The notes beneath the pieces are model-generated. The model searched no databases. It had not been told where the DNA came from and was given only the letters and a program-made list of their open reading frames with translations. The position numbers were made by a program, and so were the translations under genes. DNA of 38,336 bases from Ignavibacteria bacterium RIFOXYC2_FULL_35_21 (lineage in GTDB: Bacteria; Bacteroidota; Ignavibacteria; Kapaibacteriales; UBA2268), in NCBI GenBank assembly GCA_001804705.1, contig MHAY01000065.1, positions 1 through 38,336 on the forward strand. The letters run 5' to 3'. Positions 19,167 through 27,817 of this stretch are shown in pieces (positions within the stretch are counted from its first letter, which is position 1; each line of letters opens with the position of its first letter).

Positions 19167-19329
19167 CAATTTGTTCATTTAATTAATATTTCTGAAATTT
19201 TTCTTGGGGATTTAATAAATAATTATCCTGTCTTTGCTGAGAAGTATTGCAATTCATCTCTGCAATGTAACAGGTCTCGACTAATCGGATAATAAATACT
19301 TATTAAATTAAAACCTGAGAGAAATAAAA

Positions 19330-19360
19330 AAAACCGCATACTTGAAGCATACGGCCTTTT
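19330..19360 (-). terminator. Intrinsic terminator after the ASH-repeat T9SS gene
   Basis: On the minus strand CCGTATGC-TTCAA-GTATGCGG forms an 8-bp stem including two G-U pairs and is followed by eight Ts. On the plus strand the same positions would be A-C mismatches, so the hairpin works only for minus-strand transcription. It lies about 28 bases past the stop of the gene ending at 19382 and insulates it from the rpsL promoter. Confidence 0.85.
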
Positions 19361-19381
19361 TAAAAAATAATCAAAAATATT

Positions 19382-21598
19382 TTATTTCAATATAACAATT
19401 GGCAGTCTAACCTGTGTGTCACCCACATTAGCAATGATATAATAATTACCGGACGCAAGCTTTGCAGTCGGTACATCCATCTCGAGCCTGTAATCGCCGG
19501 GGCTAAGAGTTGAATTAATAAAAGTGGAAATCCTGTTTCCGAGTAAATCCACTAAGAAAATTTCTACATTGTTTTGTGCCTCACCTTTCAATTCATAATT
19601 AACAGCAGCCTTGCCATAATTCGGATTCGGCATTGCCTTCATGCTGAATAGTTCATTAATGGCATAAATTGTGCCGTCATTTACTCCAACCGTATCTTCC
19701 CTGCCAACACCGGAAAAATATATTTTATAATTTGAGTCAATTGATGAGTTGGATTTAATTTGAACGGCTGCCTGATATGATGTCTCATTGCCGGGTGTAA
19801 ATCGAACCTCAAGTAAATGCTCATCATTAGGAGCAAGTGTTCTGGGAACATCAGCCGAGCCTTCTATAAAACTAAATGCAGAAGAATCATTTTGAATAAA
19901 ATTAATACTGTCAATGACAAGGTCGGCAGTGCCAACATTTTTTAATGTAATTGGAAATACATTGTCGTATCCAATCAATACTGTATCGAAATTAACCAAA
20001 GATGAGCTCAACAGGATTTTTGGTTTAGCTTCGGCACCCTTGCCATATAATTTAATATAAGTGAAAGCGTTGTCCCCTTTTTGATTTGTTAATAATTTTA
20101 TTTCCCCTGTATAGGATTTACCAGGTTCTTGTGGAACGAATCTAATTTGGAAAGTATAACTGCTATCAGGTTTAACCATAAAACCTGATTCTCTATTCTC
20201 ATAAGTGAATGAGCCAAGGCCATTACTGTCACCATCATGGGTGAAATTGTTATAATTGATAATTAGTGGTGCTGTTCCAATATTTTTAATGACAATCGGA
20301 ATAACTCCTATTTTACCGATTTTTACTTCTCCAAAATCAACAGAAGTAACAACATCAATAATAGGTCCCTGGTCAGCATCTTTCCCTCCAGTACCTTTGA
20401 GTTCCATCATAAAAGTAGATGGATGTCCCCCGGAGTTAGATTCGAATGAAAGAATTTCAAGGTATGAACCTTCTACGGTTGGAGCAAATTTAATAAAAAT
20501 TGAGTGAGTATCGAGAGGCTGAATATTAAAATTTGTAGGACCTAATATTTCAAATGTTCCAGGGTCATAAGTTTCATCAATATAAATATCTTCAATCTTC
20601 AATTCCTGCCTGCCATAATTGGTTATAACAAGTTTTCTACTTGTATCGGTATTTATCTGTCTACCACCGAATTGAAGTGGATCAGGTAGAACTTGTAAAA
20701 AAGGGCCTATTTTCGGAACATCAAACAAAAGCCAGTTAAAAGCATACCAAAGTTCAGTTGCATGTCTTGGGATTGAACCGACTGAACATAAGTATTCAGT
20801 ACCATAGCACCAAAAAACCATTTTTGAATGAGGAGTATGTGTCCTTACACCCATAATTGTATCAGTCATTGGTGTATTGATAATTTTAATATCGTCATAT
20901 ATTTTTGAAAACCAGTCAATAGGAGTAAATCTCCAGTCATCGGGCCTGACCCTGAAAGCTTCTAATTCTCTCACAAATCTCCATGGAGGAGCCGGTTCAA
21001 TGCCATTTTCTCCTCTTATAAGATTACCCCATTTCCTTGTCCCGTTTGCAAGTGAATCATCAGTAACACCGTTTATTGTGTAGCCGTCAGGAATCCATGA
21101 GTTTCCTTGTATATGACTTGTTGTAACTTTGAATGGTTCGTCAACACCAAGATAATCATAGAAAAATTGCTGAACTGCTTGGTTTGGCTGAGATTGAAAT
21201 GCTTTCCACAAAAGTGACCTGCCAATTATAATAACTCTTTTTCCAGCCGCTTCCATTTCTTTAATTTTATTTAGTACAGAAATTCCACCTGGTGTCGTAA
21301 AATTCAAAGGCGTATCCCCCATGGGAAAAACAGCAACATCAAAGCTTGTTATATTGTAATTTGAAAATGTAGCATCGGAAAAAGGCAACTTTACCAGTAG
21401 ATCTCCATAAGGATATTTATGAATCGGGTCATAATAAAGTTGGTCAAATGCATTTGATATCACCACTTCATCAGTGTTAGTAATAACATCCAGATTGTCA
21501 AACAAAACATAATAATATTGCTGTGCCGCTGATGATTTTTCAGTGCTGACAAAAAGCAGTACAAATGATAATAAAAAGTAAAAAAACAATTTTTTCAT
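19382..21598 (-). CDS. Secreted ASH-repeat (choice-of-anchor D) protein with T9SS sorting domain
   Basis: 738 residues from the ATG at 21598, which has GGGAG six bases upstream (an in-frame TTG at 21610 is less likely). A signal peptide (KKLFFYFLLSFVLLFVS) starts it. Residues about 25-290 form a Rossmann-like region with FDVAVFPMGD and AAGKRVIIIGRSLLWK, similar in outline to a glutamine-amidotransferase-like fold. Three ASH/HYDIN-type immunoglobulin-like repeats follow, each opening with an F-G/D-x-V-x-I-G pattern such as SVDFGEVKIGKIGVIPIVIK. The last ~80 residues are a type A T9SS sorting domain (MPNPNYGKAAVNYEL ... SGNYYIIANVGDTQVRLPI). It is probably exported to the cell surface; its substrate is unknown. 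Confidence 0.85.
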   Translation of the reverse strand: MKKLFFYFLLSFVLLFVSTEKSSAAQQYYYVLFDNLDVITNTDEVVISNAFDQLYYDPIHKYPYGDLLVKLPFSDATFSNYNITSFDVAVFPMGDTPLNFTTPGGISVLNKIKEMEAAGKRVIIIGRSLLWKAFQSQPNQAVQQFFYDYLGVDEPFKVTTSHIQGNSWIPDGYTINGVTDDSLANGTRKWGNLIRGENGIEPAPPWRFVRELEAFRVRPDDWRFTPIDWFSKIYDDIKIINTPMTDTIMGVRTHTPHSKMVFWCYGTEYLCSVGSIPRHATELWYAFNWLLFDVPKIGPFLQVLPDPLQFGGRQINTDTSRKLVITNYGRQELKIEDIYIDETYDPGTFEILGPTNFNIQPLDTHSIFIKFAPTVEGSYLEILSFESNSGGHPSTFMMELKGTGGKDADQGPIIDVVTSVDFGEVKIGKIGVIPIVIKNIGTAPLIINYNNFTHDGDSNGLGSFTYENRESGFMVKPDSSYTFQIRFVPQEPGKSYTGEIKLLTNQKGDNAFTYIKLYGKGAEAKPKILLSSSLVNFDTVLIGYDNVFPITLKNVGTADLVIDSINFIQNDSSAFSFIEGSADVPRTLAPNDEHLLEVRFTPGNETSYQAAVQIKSNSSIDSNYKIYFSGVGREDTVGVNDGTIYAINELFSMKAMPNPNYGKAAVNYELKGEAQNNVEIFLVDLLGNRISTFINSTLSPGDYRLEMDVPTAKLASGNYYIIANVGDTQVRLPIVILK

Positions 21599-21801
21599 AA
21601 TAACTCCCAAAGAGTTTATACATAGTTTAATTATTCATATTCAATATTAAAGATGAAAGAACCCATAATTTATTTTAATACGGATTCTTTCTTTTTTTAT
21701 TAACTCATGTTACGCAACATGATATTAATTTCAAAGGAATAGAATTTTCAATGAAAAATTTTCAAAACATTTAAGAAACATTTGAAAAATATTCTCATTA
21801 T

Positions 21802-21870
21802 GTCATACCCGCGAAAGCGGGTATCCATAAAGTTGCTCCAGAACTGGATTCCTGCTTTCGCAGGAATGAC
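21802..21870. repeat. Dispersed double-hairpin repeat (GTCAT...ATGAC)
   Basis: A 69-base element bounded by GTCAT and ATGAC. It contains two perfect hairpins: ATACCCGC-GAAA-GCGGGTAT and ATTCCTGC-TTTC-GCAGGAAT. The two hairpins also pair with each other in inverse order (GCGGGTATCCA against TGGATTCCTGC). Repeats of this type (GTCATTCCTGCGAAAGCAGG) are widespread between genes in many bacterial genomes. Only one copy is in this window. Confidence 0.75.
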
Positions 21871-21965
21871 TATCTTGCATAACATTTCAATTTTTCGGAT
21901 TTATCAAATCTGTAAAATGTCGTAAAGTTCATTTAAATTTTAAAATTGAAAATTCTCCCCTCTGT

Positions 21966-21987
21966 CCCCTCCTTAATTAAGGAGGGG
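21966..21987. repeat. Perfect 22-base palindrome just after the Omp28 gene
   Basis: Arms CCCCTCCTTAA and TTAAGGAGGGG make a perfect palindrome, flanked by GGGGTGGT-like sequence. The CCTCCTTAATTAAGGAGG motif is a common dispersed repeat in FCB genomes. Lying 17 bases past the stop of the gene ending at 22004, it could also slow or end minus-strand transcription, but no T-tract follows it. Confidence 0.7.
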
Positions 21988-22003
21988 AATAGAAGGGGTG
22001 GTC

Positions 22004-24748
22004 TTATTTCTCAATCACAATCGGTAAATGTAGCGCTTTACCGTTTATTCTTGCTATAATATAATACACACCTGAGCTTAATCCTTTAGCATCGAATACC
22101 ACGCTGTAATCACCTGCGGCAAGGTTTTTGGATATAAGCCCGGAAACAGTCATGCCTCTTGCATCAATGACAGATATGTTAACCATTCCACCATTTCCGG
22201 CTACTGTATAACTTATCGTTGTCTTTGAACTGAACGGGTTGGGGCCGACACTAACAGAAATCGAGTTGCCGTCCTCATCCTGCACTCCGACAGCATTGCC
22301 GCCGATTCCGTCTAAATCAACAGAAAGCTTATTACCGTTGATAGCATTTGAATTAATTTCAATAACTCCTTTGTAAGATATTTTCTCTACCGGACTAAAT
22401 TTAATCGTAATATTTGTTTTTGCACCCGGTTGAACCGTAACAGGGAATGATGCCGGTGAAACTACCTCGAAAATATCACTGACATCCGAAACGATATTCA
22501 ATGAAGATATGGACAAAGCCTGTTCGCCTGTATTTGTAATTTCAAGCACTCTGTCCTTCGGGTCATTTATAGGCACTTCGCCGAAGTCAATTGCCTGGAC
22601 ATCTGCTGATATTTCAGGGCCTGCATTGCTTGCAGTGCCGTTTCCTTTTAAGTTTACGACTATTTCACCATCATTAACTGCATTCGACTTAATAGTAAGG
22701 TCAACATCATAGCCAAACTCCGATGAAGGCTTGAAACGGGCTGTTACAGTTTCCGACATGCCTGGCTGAACGCTGAATGGTACCGACGGGCTTACTATTG
22801 TAAACACATTTGAATATTCCCACTCAACCGTCATTTCGCTGACATTCAGCACTTCCTCGCCTGTGTTTTCAATATCAACAGTCATGTCCTTCTGGCTGTT
22901 AACTGCAACATCGCCGAAATCAAGTTCCGTTACAGAGCTTGCTATCTTCGGACCAACACCATTGAGCCATTTCAAAGAATTACCAATCAGATTATTTCTT
23001 GCTGTGAGATTTGTAATCAACACAGGATTAAACCCAATTAGAACAATTCTTGCATTAGACACTTCTGAACGAACAGCTACTATAGTATCTGCAAATTTAT
23101 GCTTCAAAATCGGAAAAGTTTTAGGATTATTTACATCGATTGCTTGTGTTATCCAATGTCCTTTTTGGAAAGTTCTATCAAATCCGTTTGTAATCGGGTC
23201 ATTCGGGTATCCGACAATTGTAAAGTTCCAACCTGAAGATTCCCCCTGCCAACAATTGCCACCATAAGAACAGCCAACTTTAAACATAAGGTTGGGAGAA
23301 GAAAACTCCATTTCAGGAACTGATAAAGCTCCGGAAATCAAAATAGGTGTACCTCCATCAATCATTGTTTTAATTGCACCTGCTTCCTCATCACTCAATG
23401 TACCTTCCTCACCGAAAGTCCAAACGATTGTATTCAGTTTATTGAACTTATTGTAAATCGGGACAAAATCTGATGAGTTAATATCAAAATATCCTGTATT
23501 ACCTGAATTTGTTATTGTTGCTCCTAAACTTTTTGCACCGTTTTCAGCATCATCAACGACCTGGAATTTATCAATCTCTGCAGATACTGCTGTTACAGAA
23601 CCTTTTCCTTCTGTTGCACTAGAATTATTTTTTTCTTTAACCGATATTTCAGCATCGCCTATACCAATCATATCGCCGGGTGTTAACTGAAGTGTAACTG
23701 TTTTCTTGCCAAGAGGGCCGATAACTAATTCATCAGCTAAGACGCCGTCCTTTGATGTTCTCGCAGCACCGCTCGGAAGCAGAACAGTAGCATTCCAGTT
23801 CGAAGGAGTCCTCGATGATTTTGTTACATTGATGTTATAAGTTCTCTGTGTGTTTGTCAGGTTTTTAATTTCAAAATCACTCTGAGTGGTTTCGCCAAAA
23901 CCAACAACAGAGGTTTGAGAACCTGCCGTACAGGTGAATTCCATATCGGCCTGACCTTCAACGCCTTCAACGCAATTAAGTATTTGCCTGTCTCCGTTAT
24001 TCGTATGATACTTTTGCACAACACCTATCAGTTTAACATTTGCCCAGTTCCAATCAGCAGGTATATTAAATGTATATGAGTAATTATATTTTTCTCCATT
24101 TTTAACATTCGGAGGTATAATACTTTCTGTACCCCAGGAACCACCCATCAATTTTCTCACTACATGCTGATGATAATAATTTGAACCGCCGCTAACTTGA
24201 CTAACGGCTTTAATGTCATTTTCAATTATATAAACATTAAAACGAAAAATACCTGTCATGTCTTTTTGAAATGTTCCGCTTATATCCATCTTTAATTGAC
24301 GGGATGTGTTATTCCATTGATATAATAACTTGACATCAACATCAGCAGTATCATTTAATACAATACCTGCAGCTTGGTCCCATCCTCCTCTACCTATTGC
24401 AATAGCGTATTGAGGAGGTTGTCCTTGTTGTGCAATGTTCCACACCCACCTATCTATAAATGCGGACGGGTAACTGGAGACACCCATAGTTGCTCTGTAA
24501 TCATTAACTTCTGAAATTTCAAGCCAATCGTTCCAATGAAACGCTGCAGCAAGCACCTTACCCTGGTATTTATCAACAACTTCTTTCATTACTATTGCGC
24601 CAGCAGGACAATATGTGCACCACTCGCCGGTGAACTCTTCCAATAAAACTCTTTTTTGTACCTGGGCATTAGTATAACTGCCAATAAGTACCAACATCAG
24701 CAGAATAGCAAATAATCTGCCGAACAAAGTAGTAGAATTAAATTTCAT
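22004..24748 (-). CDS. Omp28-like thioredoxin-fold protein with ASH repeats and T9SS sorting domain
   Basis: 914 residues. The start is fixed by GGGAGGTT two bases before the ATG. A signal peptide (about 1-28, LFAILLMLVLIGSYTNAQ) precedes a thioredoxin-like domain with a redox pair in GEWCTYCPAG (Cys44, Cys47), in the manner of Omp28-related outer-membrane proteins. A second region (about 395-600) has a Rossmann-like outline (LNTIVWTFGEEGTLSDEEAG, GGTPILISGAL). Two ASH repeats follow (VTELDFGDVAVNSQKDMTVD and VQAIDFGEVPINDPKDRVLE). The last ~80 residues are a T9SS sorting domain (GPNPFSSKTTISYTV ... LPIVIEK). It is probably surface-anchored; the CxxC suggests a redox role. Confidence 0.88.
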   Translation of the reverse strand: MKFNSTTLFGRLFAILLMLVLIGSYTNAQVQKRVLLEEFTGEWCTYCPAGAIVMKEVVDKYQGKVLAAAFHWNDWLEISEVNDYRATMGVSSYPSAFIDRWVWNIAQQGQPPQYAIAIGRGGWDQAAGIVLNDTADVDVKLLYQWNNTSRQLKMDISGTFQKDMTGIFRFNVYIIENDIKAVSQVSGGSNYYHQHVVRKLMGGSWGTESIIPPNVKNGEKYNYSYTFNIPADWNWANVKLIGVVQKYHTNNGDRQILNCVEGVEGQADMEFTCTAGSQTSVVGFGETTQSDFEIKNLTNTQRTYNINVTKSSRTPSNWNATVLLPSGAARTSKDGVLADELVIGPLGKKTVTLQLTPGDMIGIGDAEISVKEKNNSSATEGKGSVTAVSAEIDKFQVVDDAENGAKSLGATITNSGNTGYFDINSSDFVPIYNKFNKLNTIVWTFGEEGTLSDEEAGAIKTMIDGGTPILISGALSVPEMEFSSPNLMFKVGCSYGGNCWQGESSGWNFTIVGYPNDPITNGFDRTFQKGHWITQAIDVNNPKTFPILKHKFADTIVAVRSEVSNARIVLIGFNPVLITNLTARNNLIGNSLKWLNGVGPKIASSVTELDFGDVAVNSQKDMTVDIENTGEEVLNVSEMTVEWEYSNVFTIVSPSVPFSVQPGMSETVTARFKPSSEFGYDVDLTIKSNAVNDGEIVVNLKGNGTASNAGPEISADVQAIDFGEVPINDPKDRVLEITNTGEQALSISSLNIVSDVSDIFEVVSPASFPVTVQPGAKTNITIKFSPVEKISYKGVIEINSNAINGNKLSVDLDGIGGNAVGVQDEDGNSISVSVGPNPFSSKTTISYTVAGNGGMVNISVIDARGMTVSGLISKNLAAGDYSVVFDAKGLSSGVYYIIARINGKALHLPIVIEK

Positions 24749-25120
24749 AGAACCTCCCTTATGATTAATGAAATAATTTATTTAAAAAAGTTTATTTCAA
24801 GTGCCTCGTTGAATCAATCTAATAACAAGAAAAAAATAAAAAATGTTACACGCTTATCGCATTTACCTTTTATTCATATTACATTAATTATTGTTAATTA
24901 CAAAATATAAACTTACACTGAAATATAATAAAAAGCAATAAAATTTTCTAACTATTTACAAAATAGCATTGCTCCAATATTAAATGACACATGAAACCCG
25001 ATTTGGTCTCAGAATTTTGAAAATAATTTTTATCAAGAGAAAGGTAAATGTTTGGAATTGCTTATATTGAAATGCCTTATGAAATATTTTTATCTATTGA
25101 TTATTTGAATGGTAAATAAG
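24749..25120. other. Gene-free AT-rich gap
   Basis: About 370 bases between two minus-strand genes. It must hold the promoter of the Omp28-like gene, but no TTTG-N19-TAnnTTTG match was found. No terminator, repeat or credible coding frame was seen. Confidence 0.6.
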
Positions 25121-25684
25121 CTAATTAGTTTGCAGGGGTGGTCCTACAACCTTCATATCATGTTCTTCAAAAGTCTTATTTATTTCTTCCTGGGTGGGTG
25201 AAGCAGTCCACATAGCGGTTTTTCTGAAAAATTCTTCCATTTTCCCTGATGGTTGATAAGCAACAATCAATCTTCCCTTTTCCTTTAGCTGAACAAAGGC
25301 ATGAGGAATTCCTCTTGGCAGGAAAATAGTGTCGCCTGCTTTCATCTGATATTTGTCATCTCCCACCTGATAAAGATATTCTCCTTCAATCACGTAAAAC
25401 ATTTCATCCTGATTTGGGTGTATGTGCAATGGAGGTCCGCCCTTATAGGTCAGCCCTGTTTGTTCAAATACTGATAATTGTCCGGCAGTATCTTTTGATG
25501 AAATTTTAAGGTCAAGTATATTTGATGTAACACCCATCATTTTACTATGAGTATTAAACCTGTCTTCACCTGAATGGACTTTGAATCCTTTTACTGTTCT
25601 CGGTATGATATTGTTTTTTATTTTGGAAAATACGAGTAATGGATAAGCTGCAAGTGCTGTCCATATAAATTTTCTGCGTTTCAT
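25121..25684 (-). CDS. Exported cupin-domain protein
   Basis: 187 residues. The N-terminus (MKRRKFIWTALAAYPLLVFS) is basic then hydrophobic, an export signal with a Tat-like RRKF motif. A single cupin beta-barrel spans about 50-150. The first motif gives metal ligands His87, His89 and Glu94 (LHIHPNQDEMFYVIEG) and the second gives His128 (GDTIFLPRGIPHAF). All four usual ligands are present, so it probably binds a divalent metal, as in quercetin-dioxygenase-like cupins. The substrate cannot be told from sequence. It lies 62 bases after the SRPBCC gene and could share its transcript. Confidence 0.88.
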   Translation of the reverse strand: MKRRKFIWTALAAYPLLVFSKIKNNIIPRTVKGFKVHSGEDRFNTHSKMMGVTSNILDLKISSKDTAGQLSVFEQTGLTYKGGPPLHIHPNQDEMFYVIEGEYLYQVGDDKYQMKAGDTIFLPRGIPHAFVQLKEKGRLIVAYQPSGKMEEFFRKTAMWTASPTQEEINKTFEEHDMKVVGPPLQTN

Positions 25685-25745
25685 TTATGTAAAATTTACG
25701 ATAAAAATGTCTTATAATTAATTGACTGTCATTATGAGATGAGCA

Positions 25746-26246
25746 TTATTTCAGGCTTTCAGCGAGCTTGTCGAAGGATTGGTTCCATCCTTGACTTGCC
25801 ATATCACCCATCTCGCCTGCAGGCATGCCTTTATGATTCAGTGTCATCATGGTCTTGCCCTTGATATCGTCTAAGATAACAGTTACCTCAAATTCTAACG
25901 GGAAGTCCCCAACCATGCCATAGTGGGTAGCTGGTACAACATTGCCATGTTCGTCTGCAAAGCTATCGGTGCAAACAAGGCGCTCATGTTCTACGATTTC
26001 CCTGTAAACACCAGTGCTCCAGTAATCCTTTCCTTCGGGAGCTCTCATGCAGAAAAGATATTTTCCGCCGACACGTAAATCAATTTTACAAACAGGTGCA
26101 GTAAAGTCTTTCGGTCCCCACCACTTTGTAGCATAATTTGGCTCTGTCCATGCTCTCCAGACGAGTTCCCGGGGAGCTACAAATATTCTTGTTATGACAA
26201 GTTCATTAACTGCTGCTGCTTCGTTGGGATTATCAATGTTGCTCAT
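25746..26246 (-). CDS. SRPBCC / AHSA1-like domain protein
   Basis: 166 residues from the ATG at 26246, which has GGAG six bases upstream; a TTG at 26258 is less likely. Signatures of the AHSA1 (Aha1 C-terminal-like) START superfamily are ITRIFVAPRELVWRAWTEP, the KWWGPKDF block and the C-terminal GWNQSFDKLAESLK. The fold has a hydrophobic cavity that binds small ligands; the ligand is unknown. It lies 17 bases after the zinc-ribbon gene and is probably cotranscribed with it. Confidence 0.9.
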   Translation of the reverse strand: MSNIDNPNEAAAVNELVITRIFVAPRELVWRAWTEPNYATKWWGPKDFTAPVCKIDLRVGGKYLFCMRAPEGKDYWSTGVYREIVEHERLVCTDSFADEHGNVVPATHYGMVGDFPLEFEVTVILDDIKGKTMMTLNHKGMPAGEMGDMASQGWNQSFDKLAESLK

Positions 26247-26263
26247 AATGTACTCCAATTATT

Positions 26264-26482
26264 TTAATTACATCCGCAACCACCGCCACATCCGCAACTG
26301 TGGGAATGTCCCTCATGCTGGTGAGAGCCTGCTATTGCTCCTGAATTGTAAATCACAAATCCTTCGGTATAATCTTTTGCTGAATGACAACTGCAAATCT
26401 TATCTTCGAGTCTTTCGCCTTCTTCGACAATAACCTGCTTTTCGTTTCCGCAACGCTCACATGAATAATTATATATTGACAT
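26264..26482 (-). CDS. Small zinc-ribbon protein with Cys/His-rich tail (FmdB-like)
   Basis: 72 residues. An N-terminal FmdB-like zinc ribbon has SIYNYSCERCGN (Cys8, Cys11) and a second knuckle C-S-C-H (Cys30, Cys32, His33). The last ~20 residues are a metal-binding tail with four His and four Cys (HQHEGHSHSCGCGGGCGCN). The function is unknown; metal binding or sensing is a fair inference. It is first in a small operon with the SRPBCC gene, driven by the promoter at 26521-26552. Confidence 0.8.
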   Translation of the reverse strand: MSIYNYSCERCGNEKQVIVEEGERLEDKICSCHSAKDYTEGFVIYNSGAIAGSHQHEGHSHSCGCGGGCGCN

Positions 26483-26520
26483 AATAAACCTATATTTAAA
26501 AATTGATATAAATTATTAGG

Positions 26521-26552
26521 CAAAATTAAATATTAATTTAATCAAAACAAAA
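26521..26552 (-). promoter_or_regulatory. Bacteroidetes-type promoter of the zinc-ribbon/SRPBCC operon
   Basis: On the minus strand TTTTG (26548-26552), 19 bases, then TAATTTTG (26521-26528): an exact match to TTTG-N19-TAnnTTTG. Transcription would begin about 30 bases upstream of the zinc-ribbon start codon. Confidence 0.75.
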
Positions 26553-26586
26553 TTTATAAAAATAAACGAGACAAGTCGTCGGAAAA

Positions 26587-26617
26587 TTGTAATTAAGGCA
26601 AAATCATTATATTTTTG
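26587..26617 (+). promoter_or_regulatory. Bacteroidetes-type promoter of the restriction-modification genes
   Basis: TTG (26587-26589), 20 bases, then TATTTTTG (26610-26617), matching the -7 consensus TAnnTTTG exactly and the -33 TTG in part. It lies 57 bases upstream of the endonuclease start codon. It diverges from the minus-strand promoter at 26521-26552, with the two cores only 34 bases apart. Confidence 0.65.
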
Positions 26618-26674
26618 CTGAAAAATGAAATCAATTAGTATTTAAATAATAATAAATATAAATTACATAGTATT

Positions 26675-27817
26675 ATGTCTTACGAATCTGTTGATAAATT
26701 ACAGAAAGCATTAGTCGAAAATGTCTTTCATTATGCAAAAGACTCTAAAAAAGCTGCCGGAAGAGCCCTTGGCACATTAGTAGAAATCATAACTTATTAT
26801 TTATTAAAAACCTGGGATTTTAATAATTACATTTCAATTGAAAAGGGACTCAAAGAATATGGTAATCCTGAAATCTCACACAATGTTGAATATTCATTGC
26901 ATCCAATAATACGTTCTACAGACTTATTAATCAACAAAACTGAGAAATCAATAACAGCAAGTCAGATTTTAAAAGAGCTTAACAATCAGAATTTCAGCTT
27001 ATCAGGATTAAGTAGAAAGACAAATAATTTATTAAGTAAAGAAGGTATTCTTCGTAATGCATGTGCTATTGCTGAATCGAAAAATTCTTTTTTGTTATGC
27101 AGTATAAAATCACAAAAGGGACCAAATATTGAACTCTGTGTTTATGAACAGAACAGTAAGCCTTTTGCAGTTTTTGAATGTAAACGAGTTGGTGTTGAAG
27201 AAGGTATAAGCAAAGGTCCCCAAACAATTGAAAAAGCAAAACAAGGTGCTTATGTAGCGAGAACTGCATCTTCACTCCAGAAAATCCGTACTGAGTCAGG
27301 AGAAATGTATGGAATTATATATAAAAGTGATAATACTTTTTATATAAAACCTTATACTGAATTCATGGAAGAAATAATTTTTTCTAATAACACTGAATTA
27401 CTTCGTAGATTCATAATGACTATTGGTGTTGTTAGCAATCATGGGAATTGGTTTACGTCTGAAAACCAAAATAAAGAAATGAAGGTACTTGCTCAATCAT
27501 ATGATTGGTTATTGTTTTTATCTGATAAAGGACTTTCTGAATTTATTGATAAATTAATTATGAATCCTAAAAGAATACATCTTCCTATTCGGGATGCTTT
27601 TATTTCAAGTTATTCTGAAAAGAAAGTAAAGAATCAGTTTACAAAAGTACAGATGAATCTTGATGCCGACCGGATTTTATTAGATTATTTTTCTATTAAT
27701 AAAAAAAAGATTGAAAGTTGGTTCAATGTGATATCTCCTAAAAAGAAACATTTATCCGAATTAAAAAGCGAATTAAATGAGTTAAAAAATAAAAATTGGA
27801 AAGAAATACTAAAATGA
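26675..27817 (+). CDS. Putative type II restriction endonuclease
   Basis: 380 residues. I do not recognise a named family. A PD-(D/E)XK-like core is visible at Glu153 (NIELCVYE) and Glu168-Cys-Lys170 (FAVFECKRVG), followed by a conserved-looking Lys/Gln helix (KGPQTIEKAKQGAYVA). It is Lys/Asn-rich and AT-rich, with a coiled C-terminal end. The best evidence for its role is context: its stop overlaps the methyltransferase start by the four bases ATGA, the tight coupling typical of restriction-modification pairs. An ApaLI-type or other GATC-family endonuclease is possible; a non-restriction nuclease cannot be excluded. Confidence 0.7.
   Translation: MSYESVDKLQKALVENVFHYAKDSKKAAGRALGTLVEIITYYLLKTWDFNNYISIEKGLKEYGNPEISHNVEYSLHPIIRSTDLLINKTEKSITASQILKELNNQNFSLSGLSRKTNNLLSKEGILRNACAIAESKNSFLLCSIKSQKGPNIELCVYEQNSKPFAVFECKRVGVEEGISKGPQTIEKAKQGAYVARTASSLQKIRTESGEMYGIIYKSDNTFYIKPYTEFMEEIIFSNNTELLRRFIMTIGVVSNHGNWFTSENQNKEMKVLAQSYDWLLFLSDKGLSEFIDKLIMNPKRIHLPIRDAFISSYSEKKVKNQFTKVQMNLDADRILLDYFSINKKKIESWFNVISPKKKHLSELKSELNELKNKNWKEILK

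Larger units (their letters stand above)
21599..22003. other. Gene-free gap with several hairpin repeats
   Basis: About 400 bases between two minus-strand T9SS genes. Apart from the two repeats listed separately (21802-21870 and 21966-21987), a 16-base palindrome CATGTTACGCAACATG sits at 21706-21721. No TTTG-N19-TAnnTTTG promoter was found upstream of the gene starting at 21598, and no coding frame is supported. Confidence 0.7.

Noticed and set aside
19240-19300. Possible rpsL leader hairpin (AAGTATT ... AATACTT)
   Set aside because: The arms are short, AT-rich and far apart, and the region lies upstream of the mapped promoter, so it would not be in the transcript.
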